From: Paenibacillus sp. V4I7
Lineage (GTDB): Bacteria > Bacillota > Bacilli > Paenibacillales > NBRC-103111
Reading direction: 5' to 3'
DNA: 64,000 nt
Assembly (NCBI RefSeq): GCF_030817275.1
Contig: NZ_JAUSZD010000002.1
Location: 4,402,001 to 4,466,000, forward strand
A program made the position numbers and the translations under genes. Below the pieces are notes generated by a model that saw only the letters and a list, made by a program, of their open reading frames with translations, made no database searches and had not been told where the DNA came from. Positions 1 to 8,800 of this stretch are shown piece after piece; positions within the stretch are counted from its first letter, which is position 1; each line of letters opens with the position of its first letter.

Positions 1-893
1 ATAATAAATTGATCACTATTCGGATCATTTTTAGCGACCCAAGCTCTTAAAGTCGGGATTTGTGGGTTTACCCAATAATAATAGCCCGTTGCTACCAAGA
101 ATGACTTAACATCCTCAAAGCCCCATTTTTTTGCGATCTCTAGAGCTTTCTCTTGGCCTACAAATTCAGGCAGTATCGTTTTTTGGAAATGTGCCGGTGC
201 AAAGAACCATTTGTTGTCAATGGCAACACGCTCCAGGAACAGCACACTTGGATACTTATGTACAACCTTAAAGCTATAATCGTCAATTTTCGTAACTTTA
301 GCTAAAGCTTTTTCCCCTGTCACAGGATCGACGGAGTAATAAGCGTCATATATTTTTTTGCCGAAGGTTTCTTTCGTCAGCATGTGCTCCCAGTAGAACA
401 GGACATCATCAGCTGTGAATGGCATGCCGTCTGACCACTTCATGCCCTTCCTTAAATAAATGGTGAATTCGGTTGAATCTTTATTCACTTCAAAACCTTT
501 GGCCACATTAGGTTCAACAGCGCTTCCATCCTTGTTAAAACGGAAAAGCGCCTCCTCTGTCGGTTGACCGACTGCCCAACGATCATTAGGCCCGGACCAA
601 GGCATTTTCCAGTCGCCGCCATATTTGCCGATCTCTTCGGTTACTTTTTCCACCATAATATCTTCCTTAATCGGCATACGTTCAATCACAGGTTTCAACG
701 TGCCTGCACCGACGAGCTTAGTTAACATCGGGGCCTCTTTGTAGCCGTCAGCCTTCACTGGTGCAGAGGCAACAGGCGCTTTCGTTGCCTGAACATCTGA
801 ACTTGGCTTTGGATCACCTTCACTCTCACATGCTGCAAATACAACGGCAAAGATCAACATCATCCCTACAAAAAACAACTTGTTCTTGTTCAA
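1..893 (-). CDS. ABC transporter solute-binding lipoprotein, family 5 (partial)
   Basis: This is the N-terminal half of an extracellular peptide/oligosaccharide-binding lipoprotein (SBP_bac_5, OppA/DppA type) that delivers ligand to an ABC permease outside the window. The gene runs off the left edge, so only about 297 residues are visible where the family usually has 530-620. The start is taken as TTG at 893 because GGAGGGG lies 6 bases upstream; an in-frame ATG at 908 overlaps that ribosome site. A hydrophobic signal ends in FAAC, so Cys22 is the likely lipidated residue. The family-typical stretch WSDGMPFTADDVLFYWEHM is present. Ligand unknown. The upstream region carries three operator palindromes and two cre-like sites, so expression is probably sugar-regulated, which suggests an oligosaccharide rather than a peptide ligand (inference). 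Confidence 0.88.
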   Translation of the reverse strand, partial: MNKNKLFFVGMMLIFAVVFAACESEGDPKPSSDVQATKAPVASAPVKADGYKEAPMLTKLVGAGTLKPVIERMPIKEDIMVEKVTEEIGKYGGDWKMPWSGPNDRWAVGQPTEEALFRFNKDGSAVEPNVAKGFEVNKDSTEFTIYLRKGMKWSDGMPFTADDVLFYWEHMLTKETFGKKIYDAYYSVDPVTGEKALAKVTKIDDYSFKVVHKYPSVLFLERVAIDNKWFFAPAHFQKTILPEFVGQEKALEIAKKWGFEDVKSFLVATGYYYWVNPQIPTLRAWVAKNDPNSDQFI

Positions 894-982
894 ACCAATC
901 CCCTCCATGATTATACTGGTACTTCAATCTTCTTCATCAAGCTCTGAAAATTGTTTCCCTTCACCTCCTAGGTTGATCACGC

Positions 983-998
983 ATTAAACCGGTTTAAT
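983..998. promoter_or_regulatory. LacI-type operator palindrome 1
   Basis: Perfect 16-base palindrome ATTAAACCGGTTTAAT, lying 90 bases upstream of the family 5 binding-protein start. The core TTAAACCGGTTTAA recurs at 1047-1060 and 1131-1146. A centred CG inside an inverted repeat is typical of LacI-family operators; the regulator itself is not in this stretch. Confidence 0.65.
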
Positions 999-1046
999 AC
1001 AGATGAGTAGTACGTAGGTCGTAAATCAAGTTAAGTATATATGGAG

Positions 1047-1060
1047 TTAAACCGGTTTAA
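1047..1060. promoter_or_regulatory. LacI-type operator palindrome 2
   Basis: Second exact copy of TTAAACCGGTTTAA. Its centre is 63 bases from that of copy 1, close to six helical turns, which would suit looping or cooperative binding (inference). Confidence 0.65.
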
Positions 1061-1082
1061 TTGAATTTACAAAAAAAATAAT

Positions 1083-1096
1083 TGTAAGCGCTTAAT
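1083..1096. promoter_or_regulatory. cre-like site 1 (CcpA)
   Basis: TGTAAGCGCTTAAT matches the CcpA cre pattern TGWAANCGNTNWCA at 12 of 14 positions. It lies between operators 2 and 3. Catabolite repression of the leftward transporter genes is inferred. Confidence 0.45.
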
Positions 1097-1130
1097 ACTT
1101 TGCGAGTTAAGAGGACTTAGCACTCCCTCA

Positions 1131-1146
1131 ATTAAACCGGTTTAAT
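1131..1146. promoter_or_regulatory. LacI-type operator palindrome 3
   Basis: Third copy of the palindrome, again ATTAAACCGGTTTAAT over 16 bases, with its centre 85 bases from that of copy 2. Confidence 0.65.
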
Positions 1147-1162
1147 ACAGGGGCAGCATAGG

Positions 1163-1176
1163 TGTAAGCGCTTTAT
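1163..1176. promoter_or_regulatory. cre-like site 2 (CcpA)
   Basis: TGTAAGCGCTTTAT shares the 11-base core TGTAAGCGCTT with the site 80 bases to its left and fits the cre pattern equally well. The remainder of 1177-1298 shows nothing recognisable. Confidence 0.45.
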
Positions 1177-1298
1177 CATTTTGTAATATCGTACATCGGA
1201 TTTACGTCTATTGCAACATTTTTTTTGGAAGAAATTAGGGGGAGTACAAAGCAGGAATGCCACTGTCCAAAGCTAAAACAAGTAACCGCGCGTCCGTG

Positions 1299-1326
1299 CT
1301 GAATAAGCTCGAACGCGCTTATTCAG
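1299..1326. other. Perfect 10-bp hairpin
   Basis: CTGAATAAGC at 1299-1308 is exactly complementary to GCTTATTCAG at 1317-1326, with an 8-base loop. There is no T-run on either side, so it is not a standard terminator. It sits between the GGDEF operon terminator and the operator region; function unknown. Confidence 0.4.
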
Positions 1327-1356
1327 GAGCAACCCAAACCCAAAACATATAAATTC

Positions 1357-1395
1357 AAAAAAGACCCTGGGGGTTCACCTGCCCACAGAGCCTTT
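1357..1395 (-). terminator. Rho-independent terminator of the GGDEF operon
   Basis: On the minus strand an 11-bp stem with one mismatch and two G-U pairs, an 8-base loop, then six T. It lies 20-58 bases beyond the stop codon of the REC-GGDEF gene. Confidence 0.7.
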
Positions 1396-1414
1396 CTAAT
1401 GAATCCTTCTTATT

Positions 1415-2311
1415 TCATAGGACTTTGACTTTTCCTTTTTTATGGGTATACATGCGATGATCCGCTTGGATAATTAATTCGCCTAAGGTTACGGGCATAG
1501 CTGGATTGTAATGAAATAATCCGAGACTAATCGAAAGATGATAGATTCGACCAGCGCCTAAATTAAAGCTATGTAACCTTTGCTGGATTTTCAAGATGAT
1601 TTCCTGTTCAAATGTATCTAAGCTGGGTGAAAGTCCATGCGTATCCGGTAAAATAACGGTGAACTCATCTCCACCCATACGGGCAATAATATCAGAATCA
1701 AAGAAAACTTCTTTCAATATATTTGCCGTATCCATTAAGGCCAAGTCCCCCATATGATGACCATGGGAATCGTTAATTTGTTTCATGCCGTCCAGATCGG
1801 CAACAATCAAATAAAAGCCATTGCCTTCCTGACCATTCGCATGTATAAACTGCTGCGCCTGGTTAAAAAAACCTCGACGATTGTAGAGACTCGTCAGCTC
1901 ATCAATAATCGATAAGTTATACAGCTCGTCCTGAAGTCGATGACGTTCAATTGCATAACGCATGGAACGCATAATGACCGAACTGTTGACTTGTCCTTTA
2001 ATCAAATAATCCTGAGCTCCATGCTGTACGGCATTTATTGCAACCTTCTCATCATCAAGCCCGGTCAGTACAACGATTGGGATAGCAGGCGCTTGCTCCC
2101 GAAAGCTGATGATTGTTTCCATGCCATGACTGTCCGGAAGTGAAAGATCAAGTAAAACAACGTCAAATGCATCCTTGGTTATCAGTTCAATGCCCGTTTC
2201 CAACTGATCGACCCATTTCAATGCAATATTCTGATTATCTGTATCCGATAAAACTTCTCGAATCAATCGAGCATCTCCCGGATTATCTTCAATTAATAAA
2301 ACCTTGATCAA
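1415..2311 (-). CDS. Response regulator with GGDEF diguanylate cyclase domain
   Basis: Predicted cytoplasmic response regulator that makes cyclic di-GMP when phosphorylated. The receiver domain covers about residues 1-125, with the phospho-acceptor Asp55 in VVLLDLSLPD. A GGDEF domain follows (about 135-298) with an intact GGDEF signature at 213-217, so catalysis is expected. The product-inhibition I-site (RxxD, five residues before GGDEF) reads FDSD and is therefore lost. The start is TTG with AGGAGG 8 bases upstream. It is the last gene of the operon, 5 bases after the single-domain regulator, and is followed by a terminator. The operon context makes it the likely output of the Cache kinase through phosphotransfer (inference). 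Confidence 0.9.
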   Translation of the reverse strand: MIKVLLIEDNPGDARLIREVLSDTDNQNIALKWVDQLETGIELITKDAFDVVLLDLSLPDSHGMETIISFREQAPAIPIVVLTGLDDEKVAINAVQHGAQDYLIKGQVNSSVIMRSMRYAIERHRLQDELYNLSIIDELTSLYNRRGFFNQAQQFIHANGQEGNGFYLIVADLDGMKQINDSHGHHMGDLALMDTANILKEVFFDSDIIARMGGDEFTVILPDTHGLSPSLDTFEQEIILKIQQRLHSFNLGAGRIYHLSISLGLFHYNPAMPVTLGELIIQADHRMYTHKKGKVKVL

Positions 2312-2316
2312 AAGTT

Positions 2317-2763
2317 CTACCTCCTAGGCAGCTTAACAAGCGTAAGCCAAAAATTTTCAATCGATCTTACGACTGTTAAAAACTGCTCTAGGTTGACAGG
2401 TTTGGTGATATAACAATTCGCATGCAGATCATAAGCTCTTAAAATGTCTTGCTCTGCTTCAGAAGTCGTTAAAATAATGACTGGAATATACTTCAGCAGC
2501 GGATCTTTTTTGATTTCGGCAAGAACTTCAGTGCCATTGATTTTGGGAAGATTTAAATCTAATAATATAATGTCCGGCACAATTGCTTCCTGGTAGCTGC
2601 CTTCGCGTTTGAGATAAGCCAAAGCCTCTTCACCATCTTCAACCACGCTCAAATTATTGTTTATTTTCCCTTCCTTCAGCACTTCGACAATCAAACGAAT
2701 ATCTCCGGGATTATCTTCTACTAATAGAATTTCTACATTCTGACTGAGCTTATTATCAATCAT
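2317..2763 (-). CDS. Single-domain response regulator (Rcp1-type receiver)
   Basis: A 148-residue stand-alone receiver domain with the acidic pocket VEDNPGD, phospho-acceptor Asp69 in [10 protein letters not shown], and a conserved TTS and Lys (ITKPVN) near the end. It has no output domain and resembles the Rcp1 class paired with phytochrome-like kinases. Its ATG overlaps the kinase stop codon by 4 bases (ATGA), so the two are translationally coupled, and the GGDEF regulator begins 5 bases after it. Likely role: phospho-shuttle or sink between the kinase at 2760-4568 and the GGDEF protein (inference). Confidence 0.9.
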   Translation of the reverse strand: MIDNKLSQNVEILLVEDNPGDIRLIVEVLKEGKINNNLSVVEDGEEALAYLKREGSYQEAIVPDIILLDLNLPKINGTEVLAEIKKDPLLKYIPVIILTTSEAEQDILRAYDLHANCYITKPVNLEQFLTVVRSIENFWLTLVKLPRR

Positions 2764-4568
2764 ATCATCTGTTCTCCTCTGTCTGGCAGCGTGAAGTAGA
2801 AGGTTGTCGAATAACCAGCTTCGGAATCAACCCATATTTTCCCACCATGACGTTCTATAATTTTTTTACAAATAGATAACCCTATACCAGTACCCTGGTA
2901 TTTTGTTTTATTATGGAGCCTTTGAAAAATGAGGAAAATTCGGTCCCGATACTTCGGATCAAAACCAATGCCATTATCGCGAACTGAAAATAACCACTCA
3001 TTTCCCTGCTGTTCAATCCCGACATGAATGATGGGTGCGCGGTTGGCATCGCGAAACTTAATGGCATTACCAATTAAATTTTGCAATAATTGCACCATTT
3101 GTGTAGGATCAGCCAGCAATGTAGGCAAAGGATCATGCGTGACCAACGCATCACATTCTTGAATCGCATGCTTTAGATTCGTAAATACATGATGCAGCAC
3201 CACTTCAAAATCAACAGACTTTAGCTCCTTCCCCTTCGTACCCACCCTGGAAAAAGCCAATAAATCGTTGATCAAATTCTGCATGCGCTGCGCACCATCA
3301 ACTGCGTAATGAATAAAATCATCCGCGTCCTGATCTAATTTACCTTGGTATCGCTTCGCTAATAGCTGCACATAACTGGCTACCATTCGTAAAGGCTCCT
3401 GCAAATCGTGCGAGGCTACATAAGCAAATTGCTCTAATTCCGCATTGGAACCAGCCAAGTCTTCCTTTTGCCGCTTAAGCTCAAGCTCATTGTCTTGAAT
3501 ATTATGCGACATTTGGTTAAATGCCTCACATAGCTGCAGCAGCTCGACGGGAGCTGATTTCATACTGCTGTAATCGATTTTATAATGATAATCGCCTTGC
3601 TTCAGTCGCTGAACCCCTTTCAATAAATGCTGAACGGGATATTCAATGTGATACGATATTCGCAGCATCACGATAAACCCGAATGTAAGCACGATACAAA
3701 TGATTAAAATCATAACAAGTAATTGTCTGTTAAAGGTTCGATACACTTCGTCCCGCTCAATTTCGTTAACAGCTATCCATTTTCCGTCATTCACCAACTG
3801 GTAAGTCCCGAAAACTTCCTTGCCTCGGTAACTCTCATAAGTCGTGGTTGCTTGTATACCTTGCTTCGCTCGTTCGAGAATATCGCTGTTCAATTGAAAC
3901 TCCAACCGTTTCCAATTTCCCTCGAATCGCGATTCCGTGATTAGATAGCCGTTGCGATCAATCAAATAGGATTCACCGCTGTCTCCATAACGAAATTGCT
4001 CCATGAGCTTATCGATTGTCTTTAACGAAACCGTTCCATAGATAACACCATCAAATTGCTTCTTTTTATCCATAACAGGAGCGGAAAATAGAATCATCGG
4101 TTGATTAGTAACTTTACCGAGCAGCACATCAGATATATATTCACGGCCTTTGGCGGCTTCTTCCAAATAGGTTCGTTCGGTAAAATAAGCGCCAATTTGG
4201 TTCATGGTGCTAAATTCCACAATGCCTTCTTTATTCGCAAAAGAGACCGCTTCAAACTCCTGTTGATGTGACGCAAAAAATGTAAGGTTATTTTGAATAT
4301 CGTCAATATCAAGCTCTATGGTCGATTGTAAATTAGCTAGATTGCGGATTTCAGAAGCTCTTGTAGCTACCCAACTATCTATGCCTGTTTGCTGAATCGC
4401 ACTATCTTTTCGCATCGAATTAATCTGATTGTTTTCCGTTTGGCGATACTGTAAAAAGGAATAAGATGAAATTGTAAGCAGTCCAACCATAAGCACTAAG
4501 GAAATTCCCAAAAACCGCAATCGTGCTTTTAAGCTTTGAAATCGAAGCAATCGCAATAAGAGGTTCAT
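2760..4568 (-). CDS. Membrane sensor histidine kinase with Cache domain
   Basis: A 602-residue sensor kinase. One membrane segment lies near residues 18-38 and a second near 283-303, enclosing an extracellular double-Cache-like sensor (about 40-280, with [11 protein letters not shown]). A HAMP-like linker follows, then a HisKA domain with phospho-acceptor His387 in [13 protein letters not shown], an N-box NAIKF near 501, the G1 box DNGIGF and the G2 box GTGIGLSI. The SHDLQEPL form is shared with phytochrome-like kinases that use Rcp1-type regulators, matching the next gene. The gene upstream encodes a binding lipoprotein with no permease, so the lipoprotein may present ligand to the Cache domain (inference). 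Confidence 0.92.
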   Translation of the reverse strand: MNLLLRLLRFQSLKARLRFLGISLVLMVGLLTISSYSFLQYRQTENNQINSMRKDSAIQQTGIDSWVATRASEIRNLANLQSTIELDIDDIQNNLTFFASHQQEFEAVSFANKEGIVEFSTMNQIGAYFTERTYLEEAAKGREYISDVLLGKVTNQPMILFSAPVMDKKKQFDGVIYGTVSLKTIDKLMEQFRYGDSGESYLIDRNGYLITESRFEGNWKRLEFQLNSDILERAKQGIQATTTYESYRGKEVFGTYQLVNDGKWIAVNEIERDEVYRTFNRQLLVMILIICIVLTFGFIVMLRISYHIEYPVQHLLKGVQRLKQGDYHYKIDYSSMKSAPVELLQLCEAFNQMSHNIQDNELELKRQKEDLAGSNAELEQFAYVASHDLQEPLRMVASYVQLLAKRYQGKLDQDADDFIHYAVDGAQRMQNLINDLLAFSRVGTKGKELKSVDFEVVLHHVFTNLKHAIQECDALVTHDPLPTLLADPTQMVQLLQNLIGNAIKFRDANRAPIIHVGIEQQGNEWLFSVRDNGIGFDPKYRDRIFLIFQRLHNKTKYQGTGIGLSICKKIIERHGGKIWVDSEAGYSTTFYFTLPDRGEQMI

Positions 4569-4581
4569 TGGTTCTTCACCA

Positions 4582-5868
4582 TCAATCCAGAATAAGGGTC
4601 GCCTTATCCTTTATATAATTCACATCGGCTTCTTTCAATTCATTTTGAAGCTCTTTCCCTGACAAAATATGATTTAACGCTGCATTTATGGCATCATTCG
4701 CTGAATTGGTAAACAAATGCCCCGGGTTAATCGATGTTGGATGAAGCTGCAGTGCTTTCTGAACATCTTTCATTGCCGGATTGGTGTACTCGGCAATCAC
4801 ATCTTTAAATGCAGATAATGCAACGTTTTTGCTATAAATCGCCAGCATCTCTTTATCGAGCAGAAGTGACAATAAATATTTAGCTTTTACGGGGTGTAAT
4901 GTCTTTGCATTAATCGAAACCTGCTTGTCCGGCGCTGCTGCCATAACTGTTTTTCCATTCTGATCCGGCAGGGCGAAAAAACCCATTTTGAAATCAGCCG
5001 TCTTACTATCTACAACCCCAGGCGTCCAACTGCCCATCAACTGCATAGCGCCTTTTCCGTCAATAAATTGCTGAGTCGACTCCTCATAGCCTATTTGTAA
5101 AGCATCCGGATTAAAGAAACCTTTGTGGGCGAGATCGGCAAATTTCTTCATCGCGTTGTTGACCTCAGGACCGTCAATTTTCACTTTGCCCGCATATAAA
5201 TCCAACTCAAAATTAGGGTTTTGGAGAAACTCTGACGTTGCGGCTATGGGCAAATAAACGCCCTGAATCGTCCATACATCTTGAAATCCGCCTATGATCG
5301 GCGATAACCCAGCTTGCTTGATTTTGGCGTTTAAAGCCATAAATTCATCCCACGATTTGGGCGGCTCCAACTGCAGACGATCAAAAATAGTTTTATTATA
5401 GTACACGCCAAAGGTGCTCACATCAAGAGCCGCTCCAAAGGTTTTCCCTTTGTAAGCGACCGTTTGCTTCGCGGAATCTATCATTCGCTGGGTCCATGAC
5501 TGATCCGATAAATCCAACAAGTAACCCGCTTTGGCGTATTCTTTGATCTTCTGATTAAATAGGATATCGGCGGCTTGGCCTGATTTTAACTGGTTTTCCG
5601 TGACCTCGGCAAAATTTTTCTCATCCAATTTGTCCCACCGGATCGTAGCGTTCGGATATTTCGCTTTAAACTTCTTCTCAACCGAATCAAAGTATCCGTT
5701 TTTATCTTGAGCCCAATAGGATACACGAAGCGTAAATGCCTCATCGGTTTGTTCTTCCTGTATCTGAGCTTTTCCATTCGATGGAACTGGTTGCTTTGCC
5801 GCTTTGCTGCACCCTGCCGTAGTGATTATAAAGGACAATGCCGTCAGACCAATGATCCATTTGCGCAT
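4582..5868 (-). CDS. Sugar-type solute-binding lipoprotein (orphan, sensor-linked)
   Basis: A 428-residue extracellular solute-binding protein of the SBP_bac_1 family. The signal peptide ends in TTAGC with Cys20 as the lipid anchor, and the body contains family features such as KSWDEFMALNAKIKQAG and a GKGAMQLMGSW pocket segment. The ATG has AGGAGG 8 bases upstream. No permease or ATPase gene lies in this operon: its neighbours are the giant beta-helix protein (17 bases upstream) and the Cache kinase (13 bases downstream). A role as the ligand-capturing part of the sensor is therefore more likely than transport, although sharing a distant permease is possible. Ligand unknown; a glycan released by the beta-helix protein is a reasonable guess. 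Confidence 0.88.
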   Translation of the reverse strand: MRKWIIGLTALSFIITTAGCSKAAKQPVPSNGKAQIQEEQTDEAFTLRVSYWAQDKNGYFDSVEKKFKAKYPNATIRWDKLDEKNFAEVTENQLKSGQAADILFNQKIKEYAKAGYLLDLSDQSWTQRMIDSAKQTVAYKGKTFGAALDVSTFGVYYNKTIFDRLQLEPPKSWDEFMALNAKIKQAGLSPIIGGFQDVWTIQGVYLPIAATSEFLQNPNFELDLYAGKVKIDGPEVNNAMKKFADLAHKGFFNPDALQIGYEESTQQFIDGKGAMQLMGSWTPGVVDSKTADFKMGFFALPDQNGKTVMAAAPDKQVSINAKTLHPVKAKYLLSLLLDKEMLAIYSKNVALSAFKDVIAEYTNPAMKDVQKALQLHPTSINPGHLFTNSANDAINAALNHILSGKELQNELKEADVNYIKDKATLILD

Positions 5869-5885
5869 CCGTTCATTCCTCCTGA

Positions 5886-8800
5886 TTAGTTATAAACTTC
5901 GAGCTCATAAATTCTGGCGTAACCGTCAAATCCCGTCTGTGTCCCTTGTGTAATGTACAATCTGACGTATCTTCCTGTTGCGTTCACATTGCGATCCGTA
6001 GAATTGGCTGTGTTTCCCGTCACCGTATCGGCATCGGTGAAATTAGTACCATCATTACTCACTTGCAATTTGTAATCCTTGGTATTGAAATTGGCAGATT
6101 CTCCATTTACAGCCGCGTGCTTCACGACCCAACGGCTAATGTTCGTCATATAGCCAAGGTCTATCTTCAACCAATTCGGGGATTGCGCGATGGATGCCCA
6201 TTTCGTACCCGTCGAACCGTCAACAGCATATTGCGGCGCTTCACTAGGCAAATTATAGGCATTTGCCGTCGCTGTCTTGTTAAACGCTGTATTTCCGCTT
6301 GCTGTACCATATACTTCGAATTCATCAATTCTTGCATAACCGTCATAACCGATTTGTGTGCCTTGCGTTATATATAGTCTAACATATCTGGCATTGGTAT
6401 TGATGTTTCGATCTGTCATATTTGTCGAATTTCCTGTTACCGTGTCGACATCCGTGAAATTGATGCCGTCGTTGCTCACCTGCAGCTTAAAATCCCGTGT
6501 ATTATATATCGCTGATTCTCCGCCCGCTCCCGCGTGTTTAACGACCCAACGCTTCAAATGATAAGACTTACCTAAATCGATTTTCAGCCAGTTGGGTGAT
6601 GCCGCGACGGATACCCATTTGGTACTTGTTGAACCATCGACTGCATACTGCGGCGCTTCACTCGGCAAATTATTAGCATTTGCTGTGGCTGTTCGATTCA
6701 AGGCAATGTTCGTCAAACCATGGACTTCGAAATCGACAATTCGAGTAGTGCTAGCTCCATCCTGCTGACCTGCCGTTACATAGAGACGGACATATCTGCC
6801 GTTTGCGGATACATTCCGATCTGTGAGATTGGCGGTATTCCCCGTTACAGCATCAACGTCGTTAAAGTTCGTGCCGTCACTGCTGATTTGCAACTTATAG
6901 TCTTTTGTATTAAAAGCGGTAGATTCGCCGTTATAACCTGCGTGTTTGACAACCCAGCGGCTAATATCATAAGAAGCCCCCAAATCGACCTTCAGCCAAT
7001 TAGGTGCTGCCGCAGTTGAAACCCATTTGGAGGTGCCCATGCCATCTACGGCGTGATTAGCTGTATCCCCACCCGAAGCGCTGTTGCTTGTTGCCGTTTT
7101 ATTCTGCGAAATTGGAAGGGAATAAGTGCTCAGATCCTTGTCGTAGACATTCACGCTGCCTCCGCCGATACTGACGCTTTTGACAATATTCCCCCAAAGT
7201 AAAGAATCATAGATGTTTAAGGTACCGCTAAAAGATGAAGTCGTTCGCGCAAAGTTTTGCGTTGTGCTGCTTCCCGCTTGAAGTCCAATCATCTGGATCG
7301 TTCCGCCGCCTTCAACGGATACGTTTGGACCGGAAGAGGTATCGACGGAAGGCAAATAAAATGTTGCATTTTGCGGTCCAGCGCCCGCACCTTCTTTAAT
7401 CGTACGAATACCTGATTTCACACCGAAGGAATCAACAGCGAATGTTTTCAGATCATTACCATTGCCGACAGTCAGGGCATCCGTATTAGCCAGTGTATAG
7501 TTTACGGCATGAGTAAAGCCATACGTATGAGGACTATTGTTATGTTTGGATTGAAAGTGTGTACCAAAGGTGACGACCGTTTGCTCCACCCAGCCGCGCT
7601 GCGTTCCGCCGCCCACATAAACTGCCTTTTTGGCCGCATTGATCCAATTGCCACAAACGACAAAATCATTCGATGCATTCGTGGCAAAATCAGCGCCATT
7701 GTAGCTATTTTCAAGCTCGACGTATTTCATCCAGGTACCTGAGCCTGCACTACGTACGACATACGGATACGTATGAATCGGATACAGCGTTCTTAAATCG
7801 GATGGAATAGAAGCGTCGCTGCCATTCACAAAGCCTTGCTCAGGATGAAAGACGGTCAACCCGCGGACACCCGAGTTCGCATTCAACGTGATGAAGGCCG
7901 TCGCCGTATCCGGTGAAGCAGTATCCTTGCCATCATAGGCAAGCAAAACCGTTGTATCTAGATTTTCATGCGCATGCAAGTAATCGTAGCTGCCTCGCAG
8001 TTCAACACCGCTTGGAACATTCAATGTTGTAGAAATCTTATATGAGCCTGGAGGCAGAAAAACAGTTCCGCCTCCGGCGTTGCCTGCATCCGTTAACGCG
8101 GTCTGAATCGCGGTGCGGTCATCAGTGATCCCTTTCCCTGTCGCATTGTATGGCGTATTTTTTACATTATAAAAATTCGTATCACTTGAAGGCTTCTTCG
8201 CAGGAGCAAACGTATAATGTTGTCCGCGTGCTTGCCACACCTGATCAAGATTGAGAAATTCACCAACCTCCGGTCGCAAATAATCCTGCTGAACGGAAGC
8301 GTTAATTCTCGACATAGCTCCATAGGAACCGTTAGAGGTGGCCGGACCTTGTTCCATCAAAATTCCCATTTTCGCATCGTTGACGCTAATATCGTACATC
8401 GTTAACCCGTCGTTTTTCCATAGTTTCATCCCATATAAAAATGAGTTTGTGTAATTTTTAATGTAACCAGCCTGCGTGCTGTCCGGTTTATTGGTGATCG
8501 CCGAAGGCGCATTTTTCCATATTCCCGTATCCATAAACACATTCGTTACGTAGGAATATTCATAATTGCCATCCATCGTAATGCCCTGAAACAAAAAGGT
8601 ACCGTAAACATTACTTATATTGGTGCCGCTAGCGGATGAAAAATGGATGCCTTTAAACGAATTGTAGAACGTTACATTGGCTACATTCGCCGCAAAAGAA
8701 TTCGAATCAATCGTGTACGGGTATGTGGTAGGCGTAAACACGCCCCCCGCGTAGCTGCCTTGATTCGGATACCAAATACTGAGATTGCGTACGGTCGTAT

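Noticed and set aside
1299..1326. Terminator for either flanking gene
   Set aside because: The stem is perfect but neither strand has a T-run after it; a proper terminator lies at 1357-1395.
1940..2307. Two short plus-strand open frames opposite the REC-GGDEF gene
   Set aside because: They are antisense to a well-supported gene, have no ribosome site and show no family motifs.
5946..7019. Plus-strand open frames opposite the F5/8C repeats
   Set aside because: They arise from the repeated codons of the real minus-strand gene; composition is not protein-like.
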